Notes: generated by a model not told the origin, from the sequence alone. A stretch of 45,330 bases of DNA from Spirochaetota bacterium (GCA_009787025.1 WRGT01000063.1:1-45330), one strand, 5' to 3'; positions 9,376 through 17,804 are shown, numbered from the stretch's first letter. Numbers and translations: made by a program.

Positions 9376-10617
9376 GTGTTTGATTTTATAATGACTGACG
9401 ATCAGATTAAACTTAGAGATGAAGCAAGGGAGTTTACTAAATGGGTTCCGAGAGAAATGATTCTTGATATGGATGCCGATAAAATTCAATTTCCTCATGA
9501 ATATCTTAAAGAATGCGGTAATAGAAATTTGTTAGGAATAAGACTCCCAAAAAAATACGGCGGCAGAGGATTCGGCTGGGTTGAAGATTCCATTGTTGCC
9601 GAAGAGATAGGAGTAGCAAGTTATTCCTTAGCATGTCTTTGGGGTGTAGGCGCAGATATAGTCTGCGAAGCAATTATAAAATACGGAAGTGAAGAATTAT
9701 GTAACGAAATAGTGGTTCCGCTCCTTAAGGGTGATGTTTATGCCGCAGAATGCTTAACAGAACCAAGGGGAGGATCGGACTTTTTTGGCGCTACAACAAA
9801 GGCGAGAAAAGACGGAAGCGACTGGATAATTTCAGGTCAGAAGAGATTTATAGTCGGCGCAGAGGGCGCAGACTGGTTTATGGTATATGCTGTTACCGAT
9901 CCATCAGCTCCGCCGCACAAAAGAATGACATGCTTTATGATTCCAAGAACTAAAGGAGTAGATACAAAATATATATATGGACTAATGGGCGTACGCGGCG
10001 GCGGCGCAGGGAGACTTATACTTGACGAAGTGCGTGTTCCCGAAAGATATATTCTAAACGGAGTAAATAACGGCTTTGAGGTATTTATGACAAATATGAT
10101 TCCTGAAAGACTTGGAACCGCTGCAATGACAGTTGGTTCTGTCAGACCTGCCGTTGAAATTGCAACAAAATATACTTCAAGAAGAAAAGCCTTTGGTACA
10201 CAAATCATGAATTTTCAGGCTGTTGGATTTAAGGTAGCAGACTGCGCCATGAAAATGGATGCTATGAGAGCTATGGCATATACTACATCTTTGGCAATAG
10301 ACTCCGGAAAAGTAGATGCAGGCAGATGCAGACGCATGGTTTCACAGGCAAAAAAATTCATAACTGAGGGCGCATGGGAAGTTGTAAATAACTGTATGCA
10401 GGTAATGGGCGGTATAGGATATACTAATGTTTTCCCTATAGAAAGGATTTTGCGTGATATAAGATTATCAATGATATGGGTTGGCACTAACGAAATAATG
10501 CAATATATTATACAGACGGAATGGTATAAAGAATTCCTAAAGAAAAAAGAAGATGTCCGTGATGTTGAAGCGGACGCTGCTGCTGCATTTGAGCCTGATG
10601 AAAAGATATATGAATAA
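9376..10617 (+). CDS. Acyl-CoA dehydrogenase with relocated catalytic glutamate
   Basis: An FAD enzyme of the acyl-CoA dehydrogenase family: alpha,beta-oxidation of an acyl-CoA, or the reverse reaction, with electrons exchanged through ETF. It is 413 aa, with the full N-helical, beta and C-helical domains. Family segments include LTEPRGGSDFFGATT, FGTQIMNFQAVGF and QVMGGIGYTN. The usual catalytic-base position near the C terminus (YEGT in most family members) is Val369 in IWVGTNEI. A glutamate is present at Glu244 in IPERLGTAA, which aligns by eye with the alternative base of isovaleryl-CoA and long-chain dehydrogenases. The start is GTG at 9376, with GAGGGGG 5 nt upstream. The substrate is unknown. 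Confidence 0.93.
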   Translation: MFDFIMTDDQIKLRDEAREFTKWVPREMILDMDADKIQFPHEYLKECGNRNLLGIRLPKKYGGRGFGWVEDSIVAEEIGVASYSLACLWGVGADIVCEAIIKYGSEELCNEIVVPLLKGDVYAAECLTEPRGGSDFFGATTKARKDGSDWIISGQKRFIVGAEGADWFMVYAVTDPSAPPHKRMTCFMIPRTKGVDTKYIYGLMGVRGGGAGRLILDEVRVPERYILNGVNNGFEVFMTNMIPERLGTAAMTVGSVRPAVEIATKYTSRRKAFGTQIMNFQAVGFKVADCAMKMDAMRAMAYTTSLAIDSGKVDAGRCRRMVSQAKKFITEGAWEVVNNCMQVMGGIGYTNVFPIERILRDIRLSMIWVGTNEIMQYIIQTEWYKEFLKKKEDVRDVEADAAAAFEPDEKIYE

Positions 10618-10627
10618 CCCCTTGATT

Positions 10628-10661
10628 CGTAGAGCCTGCAGGAAAACCTACAGACTCTACG
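10628..10661. terminator. Hairpin between convergent genes
   Basis: CGTAGAG (10628-10634) pairs with CTCTACG (10655-10661). The inner arms CTGCAGG and CCTACAG add six more pairs around an AAAA loop. It lies just after the acyl-CoA dehydrogenase stop and upstream of the convergent AsmA-like gene end. Only a short T-rich stretch follows, so it may serve both strands or need Rho. Confidence 0.55.
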
Positions 10662-10670
10662 GGATTATTT

Positions 10671-10710
10671 AACATATACAATTGCCTGCGTGTAACTTAT
10701 CAGACAGCCT
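10671..10710. repeat. 40-bp intergenic repeat, copy 1
   Basis: This stretch begins AACATATACAATTGCCTGCG and matches 13501-13540 at 36 of 40 positions in the same orientation. Both copies are intergenic, one downstream of the AsmA-like gene and one downstream of the 13586 hydrolase gene in minus-strand terms. Confidence 0.75.
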
Positions 10711-10717
10711 GAAAATA

Positions 10718-12220
10718 TTATTTAAATAGACCTTTAACTTTACCCTTTGCTTTCTCTTTACCCTTATCAGCCTTCTCTGATACCTTGTCTGCAACTTTCT
10801 GCTGTGCCTTTTCCTTTGCCGCATCAGCAACATTGGCGCCAACGTCTTTTAGAGCATCTTTAATTATATCAGAAAGCGAACCGATTTTAGGATGTATGAG
10901 ATTTACACTCGGTTTTGAAGCAGTACCTTTTACAGTGTACTGTAAGAATAACTCTCCCTTATCATTGACCATAGGTTTAATAGCTGTATTTGCAATAGTA
11001 TCAGGTTTGATATAATTTTTTGCATTGCTTGGAATAGCTTTTTCAGCCAGTTTTGAAATTTGACCCTTAACCTTTTCAGTATGTTTATTTGCAAGAGTCA
11101 TATCCGAATTTAGATTTAGCCCCATAGATGCAATATTTACAGAACCGCCAAAAGTAAGTCCATAATCGTCGGTAGAGATTTTGCCGTTTGAGATCGTTAC
11201 TACATTAGCCTTATAATGGATATTAACATATCCATTCTTCCAATCTATCTCTTTTTTAAGGAAATCAAATTTTCCGGAATATTTGGCTAAAGTTTCAACA
11301 TTTATCATTTCATTAAATATCTGTAAGCCTGTTATATTGCCGTATGGAGATCCCGCTTTAACAGAAACCTCCGGATCTAATATTCTCGTCTTTTTATCAA
11401 ATGGAATAATATTCCCTGCTACATCAAATCCGATGTCAAATGACTGAACGCTCCCGGATTCAGGGCTGCTTAATGTCTTAATCCCTGCAAATATCTTTAA
11501 AGACATTGAATTGGTTTTTTCAATATCTTGCGGATCAATTTTAATATTAAAAACCTTTGCTGTTACTTTATATAAATTTAATTTCTGCCCGGTTCCCATA
11601 TCTGTAAAATTGACATTTCCATCCTCCATACCTACAGAACCGACATTAATTGCAACCGGCAGATCATCCGCTTTAAGAGGTTCGGATTTCTCCTTTGGCT
11701 TTTCAGCTTCTTCGCGCATTTTTTTCTCCTGCGCTGCTTTCTCCTCTGCAGTCTTAGGCTTTGGGACTAAAAGATCGGAAAAGTTAAATGCCCCGCTCTT
11801 ATATCTTACAATATTTACCTGCGGCGACAATAACATAAGTTCGTTGAGAACAAATTTTTTGCTTAATAGCGGCGGTATTGAAATCTTGAAATTTAAAGCC
11901 TTCATTGAGGCAAAAATATCATTATCTGCAATTGGTTTTTCCTTTAAAGATTCAATCTCTTCTTCAGTTTTATAGTTTGATATCTTTACGTCTTTAACCG
12001 TAAATCCTGAAATTGCTGAAAACAGACCTCCGCTAAGATCTCCAATTCTAACCTGCCTGTGGAGTTGTCCTTCCATTATACCTTCGATAAAGGGTTTAGT
12101 AATAATCATCATTGCAGCAATGCTAACCCCAACAATCAGCACTATAATTACTCCAAAAAAAATAGACACAAATTTTAAAATTCTTCTTATAATCCCTTTT
12201 TTTTCCTTGTCTTTAGACAT
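10718..12220 (-). CDS. AsmA-family envelope protein
   Basis: A 500-aa protein anchored by one N-terminal transmembrane helix (about 15-43, after a basic stretch KEKKGIIRRILKF), with the bulk in the periplasm. The region after the helix (QVRIGDLSGGLFSAISGFTVKDVKI) matches the opening of AsmA-like proteins, which resemble lipid-transfer bridge proteins and affect outer-membrane assembly or lipid movement. The C terminus is a long Ala/Lys-rich helix (about 450-500) of low complexity. A Lys/Glu-rich insert is also present at about 157-185. It is probably monocistronic; GAGG precedes the ATG. The family call rests on pattern resemblance, and AsmA-like proteins are poorly conserved. Confidence 0.78.
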   Translation of the reverse strand: MSKDKEKKGIIRRILKFVSIFFGVIIVLIVGVSIAAMMIITKPFIEGIMEGQLHRQVRIGDLSGGLFSAISGFTVKDVKISNYKTEEEIESLKEKPIADNDIFASMKALNFKISIPPLLSKKFVLNELMLLSPQVNIVRYKSGAFNFSDLLVPKPKTAEEKAAQEKKMREEAEKPKEKSEPLKADDLPVAINVGSVGMEDGNVNFTDMGTGQKLNLYKVTAKVFNIKIDPQDIEKTNSMSLKIFAGIKTLSSPESGSVQSFDIGFDVAGNIIPFDKKTRILDPEVSVKAGSPYGNITGLQIFNEMINVETLAKYSGKFDFLKKEIDWKNGYVNIHYKANVVTISNGKISTDDYGLTFGGSVNIASMGLNLNSDMTLANKHTEKVKGQISKLAEKAIPSNAKNYIKPDTIANTAIKPMVNDKGELFLQYTVKGTASKPSVNLIHPKIGSLSDIIKDALKDVGANVADAAKEKAQQKVADKVSEKADKGKEKAKGKVKGLFK

Positions 12221-12288
12221 TTTTATACCTCTTATTTTAATTATGACTTATTATTAAACAGTATATTAAAAATTTTTTGTCAAGCCTT

Positions 12289-12762
12289 TTACTCATTCCA
12301 GCCCTTACATATATCTATCCATTTGACTCCATCGGAATAGTGAAAAAGCTCTTCGCAGGTAAATTCTATAGCGCTGTTTGAACTTCCGCAGGCAGGGAAG
12401 ACAGTATCAAAGCGTTTCATTGATATATCTGAATATACGGGAATATTTTCATTAATTCCAAAAGGGCATACACCGCCAATCTCATGACCAACTAATGTTA
12501 TTACTTCCTCAGGGCTAAGCATCTTTGCTTTCATGGAAAATTCCGATTTGAATTTTGTATTGTCAATTTTTGCATCACCTGCGGTAATAATTAAAATGCA
12601 ACTGTCATCTTTTTTAAATGAAAGAGTTTTTGCAATCCTTGCCTCAATTACTCCAAGCGCTTCTGCCGCTAATGCAACAGTTGCGCTTGATGCTGCAAAT
12701 TCCATTATCTTACTCTCTAATCCGTATCTTTTAAAAAATTCTCTAACCCTTTCAATAGACAT
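12289..12762 (-). CDS. YbaK/EbsC-type aminoacyl-tRNA deacylase family protein
   Basis: A 157-aa YbaK/ProX-fold protein. Relatives trans-edit mischarged tRNAs such as Ala- or Cys-tRNA(Pro). Supporting stretches are ARIAKTLSFKK (the conserved lysine on the second strand), LIITAGDAKID, VGHEIGGVCPFG and VFPACGSSNSAIEF, all typical of the family. I start it at ATG 12762, because AAGGA lies 8 nt upstream. A longer reading from 12801 would overlap the gene upstream, which ends at 12779. It probably forms an operon with that upstream gene (16-nt gap). Confidence 0.9.
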   Translation of the reverse strand: MSIERVREFFKRYGLESKIMEFAASSATVALAAEALGVIEARIAKTLSFKKDDSCILIITAGDAKIDNTKFKSEFSMKAKMLSPEEVITLVGHEIGGVCPFGINENIPVYSDISMKRFDTVFPACGSSNSAIEFTCEELFHYSDGVKWIDICKGWNE

Positions 12763-12778
12763 ATTGTAATCCTTAATT

Positions 12779-13477
12779 TTATTGCGGAGTTGTGACAACA
12801 AAATTCTTTAACTGTTCCTGTTTTTTATCAACTCTTGATATGTGGTTATTGATGATTTTATTAAAGTCAAGATCGCCTGTAATAATTCTATATCTTTCGG
12901 ATTCAATATTGCTTAACTTAGTAGTAAGTTTTATCATGCTGGCTTCTTCGGCATATCTTTTAGCTTCTACCCAATATGGAATTGCCTCTTTATAGAAATC
13001 TCTTGCCATGTCCAAACTTTCATTTATCTCTTGAGCAAAAGAGACATCATGAAATTTAATACCCTTCTTATCATACCTTACGCCTATTTTAAGATAGTTA
13101 CGCATAATCATTATATTTATGTGCATGAACATGAGCTTTCTATATTTTAAATACTCATCCTCAGTATCAACTGTTACTAAGGCTTGTGACGGGTGGCGGA
13201 ATTTACAGTTGAGTCCTATCTTCAACATTTCAATATTTTTTCTTAATGAATTTTCATTGTAGTATAGTTTCATGCCATAGAGAAGATAGAAATCTTCCAA
13301 ATAGTGAGGAACGGTGTAGTAGTGTAATCTTACCCTTGGAATATAATCTGAAAACGGCACATACTCATCCCTTTCTGTGAAATATTGATATTGATAATCT
13401 TCACCTGAGAGATTTGTAGTAAAAAAAATAACGGTTATAAGTGTCAGCGTTAAAAACTTTTTAGCTTTGAATTTCAT
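12779..13477 (-). CDS. Exported protein of unknown function
   Basis: A 232-aa protein that I do not recognise. It opens with a Sec signal (MKFKAKKFLTLTLITVIFFT, cleavage likely around SGED) and is therefore probably periplasmic. The mature chain is rich in tyrosine and charged residues, and its second half is helical (MARDFYKEAIPYWVEAKRYA), suggestive of helical-repeat packing. The start at 13477 is chosen for the signal peptide; a GTG five codons earlier is possible. It lies upstream of the YbaK gene on the same strand. Confidence 0.7.
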   Translation of the reverse strand: MKFKAKKFLTLTLITVIFFTTNLSGEDYQYQYFTERDEYVPFSDYIPRVRLHYYTVPHYLEDFYLLYGMKLYYNENSLRKNIEMLKIGLNCKFRHPSQALVTVDTEDEYLKYRKLMFMHINIMIMRNYLKIGVRYDKKGIKFHDVSFAQEINESLDMARDFYKEAIPYWVEAKRYAEEASMIKLTTKLSNIESERYRIITGDLDFNKIINNHISRVDKKQEQLKNFVVTTPQ

Positions 13478-13500
13478 GTCATAAACATCCACAAGGTTCT

Positions 13501-13540
13501 AACATATACAATTACCTGCGTGTTACTTATCAAACACCCT
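13501..13540. repeat. 40-bp intergenic repeat, copy 2
   Basis: This stretch begins AACATATACAATTACCTGCG and is the second copy of the repeat at 10671-10710 (four substitutions in 40). It lies between the exported-protein gene and the 13586 hydrolase gene. Confidence 0.75.
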
Positions 13541-13585
13541 TATTCTGTTTATCGGTTAATATAATTTTTGTACTATAATAATATT

Positions 13586-14386
13586 TTAAATTATATCTTT
13601 GTTTATTAATTTAGGGTCATGAGAGAAAATACTTATATCTGCAAGTTTATAGAGTTCCTTTGCAGGATAATCCTTTAATGGCTTTTGCGATTCATTTTTA
13701 TTCTTATTATACCACTTTTCTATAACAGGGAGGATATCTTCTGTCCAAAAAAACTTTTTCCCATCTCCGTTTTTGTATGAAGCCCAATATTTATGCGGGA
13801 CCATTGTCCACAGCCAGTCATAAGTGAACGGCGCATCGCCAAGCAGCAATATAGTCTTATCCTCTCCCTGCACTTTAACCGATTGATGCCCGGGAGTATG
13901 AATGCCGGTATGTATCACCTCTATACCCGGTAGAATCTTATGATCTCCATGTATTAAGATGAAACTATCCGTTCTGTCCAGCCAATTGCTCGTATTGAAC
14001 GCTACATCTTCAAATTCTTGTAAATCTAAAAGTCCCTTAATCTCGCCAACTTGAAGATATATCTCTGCATTAGGAAAATATTTAAGACCTGCAGTATGGT
14101 CCCAGTGAAGGTGTGTCTGGATTATCTTTTTTATTTTTAGCGGATCAACGCCGAATTTTTTTATTAGGTCGGAAATCTCCAGACCGTCTATTCTTTCGCC
14201 GTATGAATCCGGAGCAGGAATATGATCTATGTCAAAACCCGTATCTACCAACAGCGCTTCGCCGTTTTCATCAAATAACAAAAAGATAAATGAAGGAATG
14301 TTTACTACCTTGGGAAACTTAACATCATCACCATGATATGCTACAGTAAAGTTCCCTATATGTATTGGATGTACTCTATATTTCAT
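13586..14386 (-). CDS. MBL-fold metallohydrolase, N-acyl homoserine lactonase-like
   Basis: A 266-aa cytoplasmic hydrolase of the metallo-beta-lactamase fold. Two-metal ligands are visible: His92, His94, Asp96 and His97 in THLHWDHTAG, His167 in HTPGHQS, Asp184 in LLGDAPFTY, and a C-terminal His in FSHDP. This spacing, with a family-like N terminus, is typical of AiiA/AttM-type lactonases. Many such proteins act on other lactones or esters, so quorum-signal hydrolysis is only a possibility. No strong ribosome-binding site precedes the ATG. It is read alone, away from the hemerythrin gene upstream. Confidence 0.85.
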   Translation of the reverse strand: MKYRVHPIHIGNFTVAYHGDDVKFPKVVNIPSFIFLLFDENGEALLVDTGFDIDHIPAPDSYGERIDGLEISDLIKKFGVDPLKIKKIIQTHLHWDHTAGLKYFPNAEIYLQVGEIKGLLDLQEFEDVAFNTSNWLDRTDSFILIHGDHKILPGIEVIHTGIHTPGHQSVKVQGEDKTILLLGDAPFTYDWLWTMVPHKYWASYKNGDGKKFFWTEDILPVIEKWYNKNKNESQKPLKDYPAKELYKLADISIFSHDPKLINKDII

Positions 14387-14470
14387 CTTTATATATTATC
14401 AATTTTCTACACTTTTAAATTTAAAGTATAAATGTCAAACCATATTCACATTAGAATAGAACAAAAGAAA

Positions 14471-14503
14471 AACACATAAAACCGTTGAGCGTTTTTATGT
14501 GTT
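14471..14503 (-). terminator. Rho-independent terminator of the hemerythrin gene
   Basis: AACACATAAAA (14471-14481) pairs perfectly with TTTTATGTGTT (14493-14503). One C-T mismatch and two further GC pairs close a TTGAG loop. On the minus strand the stem is followed by TTTCTTTTGT, giving a U-rich tail just past the stop codon at 14512. Confidence 0.8.
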
Positions 14504-14511
14504 AGTTGAAG

Positions 14512-15006
14512 CTACTCTATTACCATCTTGTTTGTATTTTCATCTTTTTTTACCTTGAGAACTATCTGCCGTAGCTCGCCGCTTCTTTTCTTTTCCAAAA
14601 TATACGAACCCAATTTTTTATCGTTTACAGCAATATGTTGGAGTATCCAATCTCTGAGGTAGTACACAAAGGTAAGAGCTGTATTGTTTCTGCCGAAATT
14701 GAATTCTTCTACCTTTATCAAAACTTCTTTAACAAAAGACACGTGTTCTTTCTTGTGCGCTTTGTATTCAGGGTAATTAATCTTTTCCATAATTCTTTCT
14801 TCAGTACTAAAATGGTAGCCTACATAATCTACAACTTCATTAATAACTTGAAGAAATATACTATCAGCCTGGCTTCGTTCATGACCGGACATACAGCTGG
14901 CAAATAGCTTATTCGTCAGCTTAATAAGTGCCATGTGCTGCTCGTCAATTACCTTGATACCTACAGAATATGAATCATGCCATGTAACAATAACATTGTC
15001 AGTCAT
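14512..15006 (-). CDS. Bacteriohemerythrin
   Basis: A 164-aa single-domain O2-binding di-iron protein. All seven expected ligands can be picked out: His24 (IDEQH), His65 and Glu69 (HFSTEE), His84 and His88 (HKKEH), His124 and Asp129 (HIAVND). The N-terminal W-x-DSYSVGI signature is also present. Such proteins buffer or sense oxygen, or deliver it to chemotaxis or detoxification partners. A C-terminal extension of about 30 charged residues follows the domain. GAGG precedes the ATG, and a clear terminator follows. The gene is transcribed divergently from the flavoprotein gene across a 319-nt spacer. Confidence 0.95.
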   Translation of the reverse strand: MTDNVIVTWHDSYSVGIKVIDEQHMALIKLTNKLFASCMSGHERSQADSIFLQVINEVVDYVGYHFSTEERIMEKINYPEYKAHKKEHVSFVKEVLIKVEEFNFGRNNTALTFVYYLRDWILQHIAVNDKKLGSYILEKKRSGELRQIVLKVKKDENTNKMVIE

Positions 15007-15325
15007 ATTTGTTTACCTCGCAACTTATTATATTTTATTTATATATGATTACTAAAATACACTAAAGATTAAATTTAATAAAGTAAAGTGTTTTTTTTAA
15101 TTTTGTATGATTTTATTTTTCCTGTATAATTTTTTAATATTCTTTTCTATGGCGAAATTTAATCTATATTTATTACAGAAAAATAAATAATGACCGTATA
15201 GTCCTGATTTACATCATCTGCACGGACATTAAAATATAATTTACTAAAAATTATAATGGATTACAAAAAAATCTGTTAAAAAAGAGTGCTATAAAATATA
15301 GTAAAAAATAAGGAAGATTAAAATT
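15007..15325. promoter_or_regulatory. Divergent AT-rich control region with FNR/CRP-like half-sites
   Basis: This 319-nt spacer between the hemerythrin and flavoprotein genes is very AT-rich and has no gene. At 15205-15216 lies TGAT-TTAC-ATCA, a perfect dyad that matches the inner core of FNR/CRP-family sites (TTGAT-N4-ATCAA) with both outer bases changed. It is about 110 nt upstream of the flavoprotein start. The sites for both genes' promoters presumably lie here, but no convincing -35/-10 pair stands out. Confidence 0.4.
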
Positions 15326-16363
15326 ATGTATGATATTGCCATTATAGGGTTAGGACCAGCCGGCGCCACATTAGCAAGGCTGCTCGATAAAAAATATAAG
15401 GTGATTGCAATAGATAGAAAAAATTCCCAAATCGGTAAATGTTGTGGAGGATTGTTGTCGCCTGATGCGCAAAAAATACTTGCACGGTTTGACATCTGTC
15501 TGCCAAAAGATATTTTATCCGATCCTCAAATATTTTCTGTAAAGACTATAGATTTAGATAACCGCATTGAAAGATTTTATCAAAGATTCTATATCAATAT
15601 GAATAGAGCTAAATTTGATAATTTTTTGATCTCTTTAATTTCGGGCAATGTTGAAATATGCAATAACACTATTTGTATGAAAATAGAAAGAGAGAAAGAT
15701 TCATATAGACTGGAATTAAAAACAAAAGGTGAAAATAGAATAGAAAAATCAAAAATCATAATTGGAGCAGACGGCGCAAATTCCATTGTGCGGAGGACAT
15801 TTTACAAAAACAATAAAATACATAAATATGTAGCTATCCAGGAATGGTATGAGGACAAAACAAATTCGCCGTTTTATTCATGTATTTTTGATAAAGAGAT
15901 AACAGATTCATATAGCTGGACAATATCAAAAGACAATTATTTTATTATTGGAGGAGCTTTTCCGATAGAGGACAGCAGCCGAAAGTTTGACATGTTAAAA
16001 GAAAAAGTAAAAATCAACAAAATTTCTTTTGGAGAATCAGTAAAAAGAGAAGGCTGTTTTGTATATTTGAATAAAGGACTTAGAAGTACATGTACAGGCA
16101 AAAATGGGGCTTATTTAATAGGAGAAGCTGCAGGTATGATTAGTCCAAGTTCTTTAGAAGGAATTAGTTATTCCATGGAAAGCGCAAGAATATTAGCAGA
16201 GATAATCAATGAAGGTTTAAACAATATTGGATACAAATATTTTATGAGAACATTCGGGATTAGAATAAAATTAATATTAAAAATATTTAAAATGCCATTC
16301 ATGTATAACAGAATTTTAAGACTGTTAATAATGAAAAGCGGATTAAAAGCAATTAAGAGGTAA
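15326..16363 (+). CDS. FAD-dependent oxidoreductase, geranylgeranyl reductase family
   Basis: A 345-aa flavoprotein of the geranylgeranyl-reductase/CbrA-like group. An N-terminal Rossmann motif (IIGLGPAGATLARLL, with acidic end IAIDR) binds the FAD ADP moiety. The cysteine pair GKCCGGLLSP near residue 40 is conserved in this group, as are IIGADGANSIVRR and the second FAD motif YLIGEAAGMISPSSLEGI. Members reduce isoprenoid double bonds or act in unknown redox steps; the substrate here cannot be told. AAGGA precedes the ATG. It lies 7 nt ahead of a metallohydrolase gene, so the two are probably co-expressed and functionally linked. Confidence 0.88.
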   Translation: MYDIAIIGLGPAGATLARLLDKKYKVIAIDRKNSQIGKCCGGLLSPDAQKILARFDICLPKDILSDPQIFSVKTIDLDNRIERFYQRFYINMNRAKFDNFLISLISGNVEICNNTICMKIEREKDSYRLELKTKGENRIEKSKIIIGADGANSIVRRTFYKNNKIHKYVAIQEWYEDKTNSPFYSCIFDKEITDSYSWTISKDNYFIIGGAFPIEDSSRKFDMLKEKVKINKISFGESVKREGCFVYLNKGLRSTCTGKNGAYLIGEAAGMISPSSLEGISYSMESARILAEIINEGLNNIGYKYFMRTFGIRIKLILKIFKMPFMYNRILRLLIMKSGLKAIKR

Positions 16364-16370
16364 GAAGTTT

Positions 16371-17198
16371 ATGCTAAAAATAAACGTGTTATTGGAAAAT
16401 TATTCTATTGAAAATCGGTTTAAACCAAGACATGGGCTGTCCATATTGATAGATTATAACGGCAGCAACATTTTATTGGATGTTGGACCTGATGATAAAT
16501 TTATAGAAAATGCAAATAAAATGAATAAAGATTTAACGAAGATAACATCTTTATTTTTATCACATAATCATATTGATCATACAGGGGGAATAAACGAATT
16601 TATTAAAGTAAATAATAAAGCTAATATTTACTTGATGGATGATATTGACAGTAAATATTATTTAAAATTGCTTTTTTTTAATATTCCCATTGGATTAAAA
16701 TTAAATAAAGAGAATCGTTCAAGGATTATTCAAACAAGTGATGATGTAATCATTGATGATAAAATATACTTTTTAAAAAATACGGTTTCTCAATATCTAA
16801 AACCGACTTTTAACAAAAAACTATATAAAAAAGATAAGAATAAAATAATACACGATACTTTTGATCATGAAGGCATATTGGTATTAGAAGATAATAATGA
16901 ATTACTGATATTTAATTCTTGTTCGCACAATGGGATATTAAATATTATTGAAACTGTAAAGTCAAAAATTCCCGGCAAAAGAATTAGAAGTTATGTTGGA
17001 GGATTGCATCTGTTTAACCCGGCGACAAAAATCCATGAAAGCAAAGAATATTTGGATTATTTAATAAAAGAATTAACGAAAATGAATATCATTATTTATA
17101 CAGGGCACTGTACGGGAAAATTTGCATTGGATTATATGAGAGGAAAATTAGGAGAAAAGATACAAGAGATAAATACGGGAATGGAATTAAGTGTATAA
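16371..17198 (+). CDS. MBL-fold metallohydrolase, COG1237-like
   Basis: A 275-aa metallo-beta-lactamase-fold protein. The metal motif is His65-x-His67-x-Asp69-His70 (LSHNHIDHTGG). The later segments NSCSHNGILNII, YVGGLHL and YTGHCTGKFALDYM match COG1237 proteins, which include an archaeal tetrahydromethanopterin-pathway enzyme (dihydropterin aminobenzene phosphate synthase) and many uncharacterised bacterial members. A pterin role is not implied here. It is co-directional with the flavoprotein gene (7-nt gap) and its end lies 5 nt from the convergent Rrf2 gene end. Codon use is very AT-rich, like its partner. Confidence 0.85.
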   Translation: MLKINVLLENYSIENRFKPRHGLSILIDYNGSNILLDVGPDDKFIENANKMNKDLTKITSLFLSHNHIDHTGGINEFIKVNNKANIYLMDDIDSKYYLKLLFFNIPIGLKLNKENRSRIIQTSDDVIIDDKIYFLKNTVSQYLKPTFNKKLYKKDKNKIIHDTFDHEGILVLEDNNELLIFNSCSHNGILNIIETVKSKIPGKRIRSYVGGLHLFNPATKIHESKEYLDYLIKELTKMNIIIYTGHCTGKFALDYMRGKLGEKIQEINTGMELSV

Positions 17199-17203
17199 AA
17201 TGG

Positions 17204-17641
17204 TTATATATGATATTTGTCCGCACAAGTATCTTTATAAATTCCCAAAATATCTTGAAGTGTAATACTGTCGAGATATTTGTTTATGACCTTTTCAAGC
17301 CCCTTCCATACCGGTAAGGTCTTGCAGTATCCACAGCGCTCACACCGGTTGGGTTCATCACCCAGACACGAAACCGGATATAACCCTCCTTCGGTGATTC
17401 TGAGAATTTGACCTATCGTATATTGGCTTGGTTCTTTTGCCAGCATATACCCTCCCTTGTTACCGCGATTTGTACGCAAAATGTCAGGACGGTTAAGCAG
17501 GGTAACAATCTGTTCCAAATATTTTCTGGAAATACCCTGGCGCTGCGAAATATCTTTTAATGAAACAAAACCTTCGTTTTTATGTTCAGCCAAATCCACA
17601 AGCATTCGGAGCGAATATCGCCCTTTTGTCGATATTTTCAT
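17204..17641 (-). CDS. Rrf2-family transcriptional regulator with cysteine cluster
   Basis: A 145-aa DNA-binding regulator of the Rrf2 (IscR/NsrR/CymR) family. The winged-helix N terminus is typical (MKISTKGRYSLRMLVDLA, then VSLKDISQRQGISRKYLEQI and the wing RGNKGGY). Four cysteines (Cys92, 100, 103, 106) sit where IscR-type members bind an Fe-S cluster, but the spacing differs from IscR. Iron-sulfur, oxygen or NO sensing is therefore likely but unproven. Its promoter has a dyad in the spacer (17676-17690), suggesting self-repression. No isc or suf genes lie beside it; it converges on the flavoprotein/metallohydrolase pair. Confidence 0.93.
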   Translation of the reverse strand: MKISTKGRYSLRMLVDLAEHKNEGFVSLKDISQRQGISRKYLEQIVTLLNRPDILRTNRGNKGGYMLAKEPSQYTIGQILRITEGGLYPVSCLGDEPNRCERCGYCKTLPVWKGLEKVINKYLDSITLQDILGIYKDTCADKYHI

Positions 17642-17668
17642 TGTTTTTTCCGTTTCATATTTTACCCT

Positions 17669-17697
17669 ATTATACCATAGATTTACTATGTTTTCAA
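17669..17697 (-). promoter_or_regulatory. Promoter of the Rrf2 gene with internal dyad operator candidate
   Basis: On the minus strand: TTGAAA (17692-17697), a 17-nt spacer and a perfect TATAAT (17669-17674), about 30 nt before the start. The spacer holds CATAG-TAAAT-CTATG (17676-17690), a perfect dyad placed where a bound regulator would block RNA polymerase. Autoregulation by the Rrf2 protein is the natural inference. Confidence 0.65.
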
Positions 17698-17804
17698 GTT
17701 TTTTTATTTTTTTTATGACAAACTATTGATAAAATTGTTATCTTTTTCTTTAATATTATTAAAAACATAGGGAATATATGTATTACAGGAAAAGGGGAGT
17801 CATA

